Below are positions 55,944 through 64,000 of a DNA stretch of 64,000 nucleotides, one piece after another. The notes under the pieces were generated by a model, which saw only the letters and a list, made by a program, of their open reading frames with translations, had not been told where the DNA came from and did not search any database. Within the stretch, counting starts at the first letter, position 1. Each line of letters starts with the position of its first letter. The stretch is from Beroe forskalii (taxonomy: Eukaryota > Ctenophora > Nuda > Beroida > Beroidae), in assembly GCA_011033025.1 (NCBI GenBank), contig WFMF01000237.1, forward strand, positions 1-64,000, given 5' to 3'. The translations under genes and the position numbers were made by a program.

Positions 55944-56944
55944 CCTTGTGAATTCATTGAATGTACCTATTGCTTAGTTTGTTCGGTTGGTGAGTGGACT
56001 TTTCACCTCACGCTACAGTCGACCTGACGACATGCATAAGGGCATGGTCAATAGGGTTTCGTGAGGTCAAATGTATTCACCCCTTCTCTGGAAAGTGTCG
56101 GTATAAAGGTATACATTGCTCGATACCTGCTCACATGAAATTAAGCTGTTGATTTTCAGTTACATCCCGTATTTCAACACCGATCGCATCATCGCATATG
56201 GTTATCCCTACTCGATTATTGTATAGTTGTATAGTACCTACTTCTCTTCTTGATCTATTGTTCTATTATTTCCAATGTGTATAATTGGTTTGTAATTCTG
56301 GAATTAGGAGTAGGAGTACATCTCCCGTCTATCAAATGGTTCTTGCCGCCCCACCCACATTTTACAGTTTTCACTGTTTTACAGTTTCATTGGAATCTTA
56401 GTTTTATTGCTAGTTTCATTAGCGCCGAGGATCCCTACTCTATTGGCACCTGGTTTAGACAGCAAGACTCTTGCTGCAAGAGCCAATATGCTAATATGAC
56501 GTTGCTATGGATAACGGATATAAACAGGGTGGTTTGAACGATTACCTTATATCCTTCGCTCTTTATTTTTAGGTGATAAATCGTTTATTTTCCAAATTTA
56601 TTCAGTCACATTAGCCATCATTGTAGGTACTTGTTTAATTGATTTCAAAATATTTAGATCATGCATTTATATCATATTTGAAATCTAATGTAATTTTCAC
56701 AGGTGGCACCTTTCGAATGGACTTCGTTAAACATCTGGCGTGTTTTAGTCGTAATATTCCCGCCGAATTTGTGTCCCGATTCTTATTTCAATAGCAGAAT
56801 AGAGCATTCAAACTTTCAAATGTACCTTCATTCTTTCTTAATCTTATGGATTACAATTCGAAAACCAACTAAATAAGATGGAGCCGGAAAAGAGAAATGT
56901 CGTACAGCTGGAACATCGACTGACTAAATCTCATCCACTCTCTC

Positions 56945-57175
56945 ATCAATCACTCATTTCAGCCACACTCATTTTTCTCATTCACTCGTTCACTTGCTCA
57001 TTCACTCACTAAATCACTCACTCAATTACTCACTGCCTCATTCACTCACCCACCTACTCACTCCTGCACTCACTCAATCACTAACTCGCCTATTTACTTA
57101 AACATTCACTAACCTAATCACTCTTACACTCACTCACTTATTTATTCACTCACTCACTCTATCATTCATTCACTC
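56945..57175. repeat. TCACTCAC-type low-complexity tract (copy B)
   Basis: Counterpart of 9055-9245, with extra 'ctcattcactcacccac' units. Confidence 0.8.
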
Positions 57176-58274
57176 AAAACCACGCCCTAGAATATAAATT
57201 TTTCGGTCCTTCTTTTGACTTATCATCATTCTCGAATTCGTGACGTGGATGGCTTATCTCGGAGTTTAAATTTCACTGATAACCTGTTGCATCTGAGCGT
57301 GTTCCGTGTCCAGAACAGAAATTATTCGTGATCTGAAGTTGCAATACAATACGGTTGTGGATTTAACCAAATATTCGATAAAAAGGAGGAAAAGTTGTAA
57401 TTTAAGAGGGAGTACAGTATTTCATGTCTAACACCTGTTATCATACGGGCAGATAATCACCTGTTATTATTTGGGTATTGTAAGAGAGAGATGCAGGGTT
57501 GCTAGCTCACATTAGACTCCGTGTGTACTTACTACTCTGTAGGCAACAGACATTACTAATAATACATTATTACATATACCTCTTAATTCTTAAAATTTGA
57601 ATACTTATTTGAAATATATTAACTCATGAGATTAAACTCATCTCAATTTATTTACACTTCGTTTAATTATAAATGCATAAATCTTATCTATTAACATCTG
57701 ATTTATTATTTATCATTATTAATTTCAATGATTTGAGTTTCGACTATAGCTGCTACTTCATTGGTACTTAGTTAATTGATGCTAAAGTAATCGCACATTT
57801 TCCAATATTCCGCAACTTGCATAAATTGCGGATCCTTCTTATGAACCAGGTGTCTTAGATATTCTTTAGGTTAGCCTAATTTACGACTTGCTGTAACTAA
57901 GACAGTGCTAATGGCAGCCACTTCGTCAAAACTTGGTGAAAATTAATTATGAGCGACCATATTCTCATATTTAATTTGTTGTGTGCTATTAAAATTATGT
58001 TCTCTAAAATTCTGTTTTCTAATTACGCAATTATGTTTTGTAAATCTACAACATATATATTTTGTATATTTACTTTTAAGCAGTCAGTGTATTCAGATAA
58101 CGACTGAAAAGCGAATAAAAGGTTGCAATTAAACCAGTAAGGTATAGGCATTATGCATCTGTCGTGATTATCATTCCATTAATTAATTCTATTTCAACCT
58201 AACGGTTTCTTCACATTTCTAATTTACATGATTTGTCTACAAATCTCATAAAGCGGTAAGCCGTGGGTTTCATG

Positions 58275-60385
<2,111 letters not shown>

Positions 60386-61369
60386 TATTTTTGTGGTATT
60401 TTAATAATAGACCCATGATGTTATACCTGAGAGATCGTCAAATTTTTGGGACAGACGTTGACACAACACTTTCATACTAATTTTAATTTTTCGTTTTGTT
60501 AATTACGTGTCCCAGAGAGGGGAATACTATTTTTTAAATTTAGGGTTTAAGTTTATTTAATGATTATTAAAATAACTTGAACTATTTTTATCCCACTTGG
60601 CCAATTTTTTTTTCCCTTAAAAATTACATTTTTTCCCGGACATACCCAAAATTAAAGCCAAATACCCCCCTTTCCTCGATTGAATTTTTAATTGTATATT
60701 TTTTGGAAAAACCCCCTTTAACGTCAGATGGGTTTAAATAGCCCATCAAGAACACACACCAAGGAAATCACCATTTATCCCCAATTTTTTTCCATTAAAA
60801 ACCCCATTTTAAAATTTGGGCCTTAACCAAATGTTGGCTGAAAAACAATGTTTCACTTTTTCTTTTTAATTTAAAAACAGTCCTTTTATTTTCCCCTTTC
60901 CCCTTGACCCATTAATTTTTATAGTTTTTGTAATATTTTTTGGGCTTCGGTTTGTAACCCACCTTTACCCAATCATCATGCGAAATTTTATGATTTGGGA
61001 ACCCCTAAATTTTTCCCCCAATTTTTCCTAAAAACCCCCCTCAGACGTAACTTTTCAGTCAGTCCGGACGCCCTGTCCCCTTTGAAGAAACCATTAAGCC
61101 CTAATGGCTAATTTTATTGTTTTACTGAAAAAGAATGTCTTCGGAAATTACCCCGGTTTAAATTTTAAACACCCTACCACCCTTGAGAATTTTTTTCCTT
61201 CAGGGTTTTTGGTTCCCCAAACAGCTTTTTAAGGGCTTTTGGCCGGCCCCAACCCTGGGGCTGTTTTGTCCCCTTTTGTTTCCCCCCCCCCATTATAGTG
61301 AGCTATTGTCCGGTTGTCCCGGTTTTTCACCCAGAAATTTTGAGCTTTTGAGGCGGGAATTTGTTTTGA
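60386..61369. other. Copy-B counterpart of 12323-13355, poor sequence
   Basis: Alignable to copy A word by word, but with C, T and A homopolymers lengthened and intervening bases lost. Consistent with unpolished consensus rather than biological divergence. Confidence 0.7.
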
Positions 61370-62615
61370 TTTTGGGTTACAGTTACTTTACAGCCTCTAG
61401 AGTGAGTTTGTGAACTTGCTCTTTGACTTTGTTACAGTTACTTTACAGCCTCTAGAGTGAGTAATTGAACTTGCTCTTTGACTTTGTTACAGTTACTTTA
61501 CAGCCTCCAGTGAGTTAGTGAACTTGCTCTTTGACTTTGTTACAGTTACTTTACAGCCTCTAGAGTGAGTTAGTGAATTTGCTCTTTGACTTTGTTACAG
61601 TTACTTTACAGCCTCTACAGTGAGGGAGTGAACTTGCTCTTTGACTTTGTTACAGTTACTTTACAGCTTCTAGAGTGAGGGAGTGAACTTGCTCTTTGAC
61701 TTTGTTACAGTTACTTTACAGCCTCTAGAGTGAGGGAGTGAACTTGCTCTTTGACTTTGTTACAGTTACTTTACAGCCTCTAGAGTGAGCTAGTTAACTT
61801 GCTCTTTGACTTTGTTACAGTTACTTTACAGCTTCTAGAGTGAGTTAGTGAACTTGCTCTTTTACTTTGTTACAGTTACTTTACAGCATCTAGAGTGAGG
61901 GAGTGAACTTGCTCTTTGACTTTGTTACAGTTACTTTACAGCCTCTAGAGTGAGGGAGTGAACTTGCTCTTTGACTTTGTTACAGTTACTTTACAGCCTC
62001 TAGAGTGGGTTCGTTAACTTGCTCTTTGACTTTGTTACAGTTACTTTACAGCCTCTAGAGTGAGTTTGTGAACTTGCTCTTTGACTTTGTTACAGTTACT
62101 TTACAGCCTCTAGAGTGAGTTCGTGAACTTGCTCTTTGACTTTGTTACAGTTACTTTACAGCCTCTAGAGTGAGTTTGTGAACTTGCTCTTTTACTTTGT
62201 TACAGTTACTTTACAGCATCTAGAGTGAGTTAGTGAACTTGCTCTTTGACTTTGTTACAGTTACTTTACAGCTTCTAGAGTAAGGGAGTGAACTTGCTCT
62301 TTGACTTTGTTACAGTTACTTTACAGCCTCTAGAGTGAGGGTGAACTTGCTCTTACTTTGTTACAGTTACTTTACAGCATCTAGAGTGAGAGTGAACTTG
62401 CTCTTTGACTTTGTTACAGTTACTTTACAGCTTTTGACTTTGTTAGTTACTTTACAGCCTCTACAGTGAGTTAGTGAACTTGCTCTTTGACTTTGTTACA
62501 GTTACTTTACAGCCTCTACAGTGAGTTTGTGGACTTGCTCTTTGACTTTGTTACAGTTACTTTACAGCCTCTAGAGTGAGTTAGTGAACTTGCTCTTTTA
62601 CTTTGTTACAGTTAC
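61370..62615. repeat. 55-bp minisatellite (copy B), uninterrupted
   Basis: About 22 copies of the unit seen at 13356-13601 and 18141-18665, without the 4.37-kb insertion. Confidence 0.95.
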
Positions 62616-64000
62616 TTTACAGTCTTCATAATGCAGTGAGTGGCGTGACACTGTATGAATTGTATCGTTATCAAGTATACATTGGATGGTATATAGGGTT
62701 AGATAAGTAGATAACGAACTATCCCTATTCATATTGCTGTTATCGAGGGATTTCTTGATCTGTTGTCAGTACCGCAGTAACGTGAGCTCCTTCTAATCAG
62801 AAAGTCCAAACCCTCTTTAATTTGATGATTTAACGATCATACTTGGTCTGTTCCATAAATAATTTCCCACCTCAATAAATTGAAGAAATGAGCTTCAATA
62901 AATGGAATAAAGTACGCCATGGAATAAAATACATGATTCAATGTTATAGACACCAGCCTGTCGAACCACCATTTTGCAATGATCGTGAACATCTGTAACT
63001 CCCATGAAAGCGATAGTTTGGTAGTTTTGAAGTTGCCTCAGAAAACGCTGTACCTGCGTCAGTAATTGCGTTCAGTAATTTTCTTGAAGTCTGGTGAACA
63101 GAAACCTGTCACATAAGTTCAAATAAGATCTAGGGACTCAGTTCGATCATGTAGTTAGTCCCACAGTGCGCATTGCGCATGCAGTACTGTAGCAGGTCTA
63201 AGTTAGTATATTCTTTAGGCTTTGTGTTTTTGAGTTAAATAACGACTTACGACATACAGCGGCGGACTTAACCAACGTTTCTATAATCAAAACAGTTTAT
63301 TGTAACGCCGTTTACTGATAATGAGATAAGGCATATCTTGTTCATCAAAATTTTGCGTAGATTCAGGCAGTTTACTCGAAAATTCTCCTATCTCAAACAG
63401 TTTACCAGGAATAGGGCAATGAAATTATTTATTGATCATACTAAGGATAAGATGCGATCATCCTCAAATTACAATACTTTTCCAATAATTAGGTGTGTTG
63501 GGTAGCAGTGAGCGTGAAATCACACCCACTAACTCACATATCTCAGATAATCACGAGATCAGCCGTACTATCGATCACGTTACTGCATTGCCACGTGTAA
63601 CGCTACAGTTACTCCTGTTATTCCTTTATTCTGCTCTCACGTGACCTTGCCTGGATTGGGTTACACAAAACCTGCCGTTTAGTAGTCAGTGTCATGCCAT
63701 CCCACCGAAAATGTGATATATTGTAGAGTGACGTCACTATCAAGGTATGATACAGTGAGTTGATGACATCACACCACCATCTTCCCAACCTCTCACCCAA
63801 TAAAATGTAACTCTTCTGCCTCTACTCATTCCTCACTTTGAATATGTTACACACACCTGTGAGCTCCAATACCCACCACTTCCTACTCTATCACCTTGCT
63901 TTCCCCTCATTTCCCAGGCAATAACACCTCGTTTCCCAATTCCTACAGGAACTCACTCTCTCCTCGTCTCACGTTTCTCTGATGGTTTTTATAATGGTTA
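62616..64000. other. Unique part of copy B, no gene
   Basis: Matches 18666-19257 and then 21330-22293, skipping the foldback. TGACGTCA at 63729. No coding evidence. Confidence 0.5.

Overview
The window is nuclear DNA from an AT-rich, repeat-laden eukaryote, almost certainly an invertebrate animal. The only confidently recognised gene is a spliced ABCG (white-type) half-transporter with GT-AG introns. Dispersed inverted-repeat elements with target-site duplications (TSDs), a candidate retroposed sequence and many minisatellites complete the picture. I cannot name the phylum. I saw no rRNA, tRNA, CRISPR or bacterial operon structure.

Layout. 1-1.4 kb: 46-bp minisatellite. 1.5-2.8 kb: broken copy of a foldback element with a telomere-like core. 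3.7-4.3 kb: decayed Ser/Lys-rich gene. 4.6-5.2 kb: 528-bp MITE with an empty site next to it. 6.9-8.0 kb: 21-bp minisatellite. 8.06-22.3 kb: copy A of a segmental duplication whose copy B starts at 55.94 kb and runs off the right edge. Copy A carries two insertions absent from B: a 4.37-kb element with 573-bp terminal inverted repeats (TIRs), and a 2.07-kb almost fully palindromic foldback with an 8-bp TSD. 22.4-25.3 kb: short retroposon-like insert and a 1.3-kb element with 8-bp TSD. 26.1-26.4 kb: isolated GC-rich block that may be an exon. 27-35 kb: mostly unique DNA with small repeats. 35-39.8 kb: minus-strand open reading frames of unknown, possibly retroelement, origin, flanked by tandem repeats that share an AAGA-loop hairpin with covarying stems. 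40.7-44.8 kb: last eight recognisable exons of the ABCG transporter on the plus strand. 45.2-45.4 kb: a cloverleaf-like set of nested palindromes. 47.5-55.2 kb: 7.7-kb inverted-repeat element with TA flanks, containing a second nested inverted-repeat element that holds a GAGTC satellite. 55.9-64 kb: copy B, whose 58.3-61.4 kb part looks like poor consensus sequence and contains a C(125)T(211) run.

The most interesting material is (i) the ABCG gene, where one intron starts with a triplicated 5' splice site and the next ends in a minisatellite whose every unit reproduces the 3' splice site and the first 11 exon bases; and (ii) the recurring design of inverted-repeat elements whose interior is satellite DNA rather than a transposase. 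Copy A versus copy B gives filled and empty sites that prove some of these insertions. Long open frames inside the satellites are by-products of stop-free repeats and are not annotated as genes.
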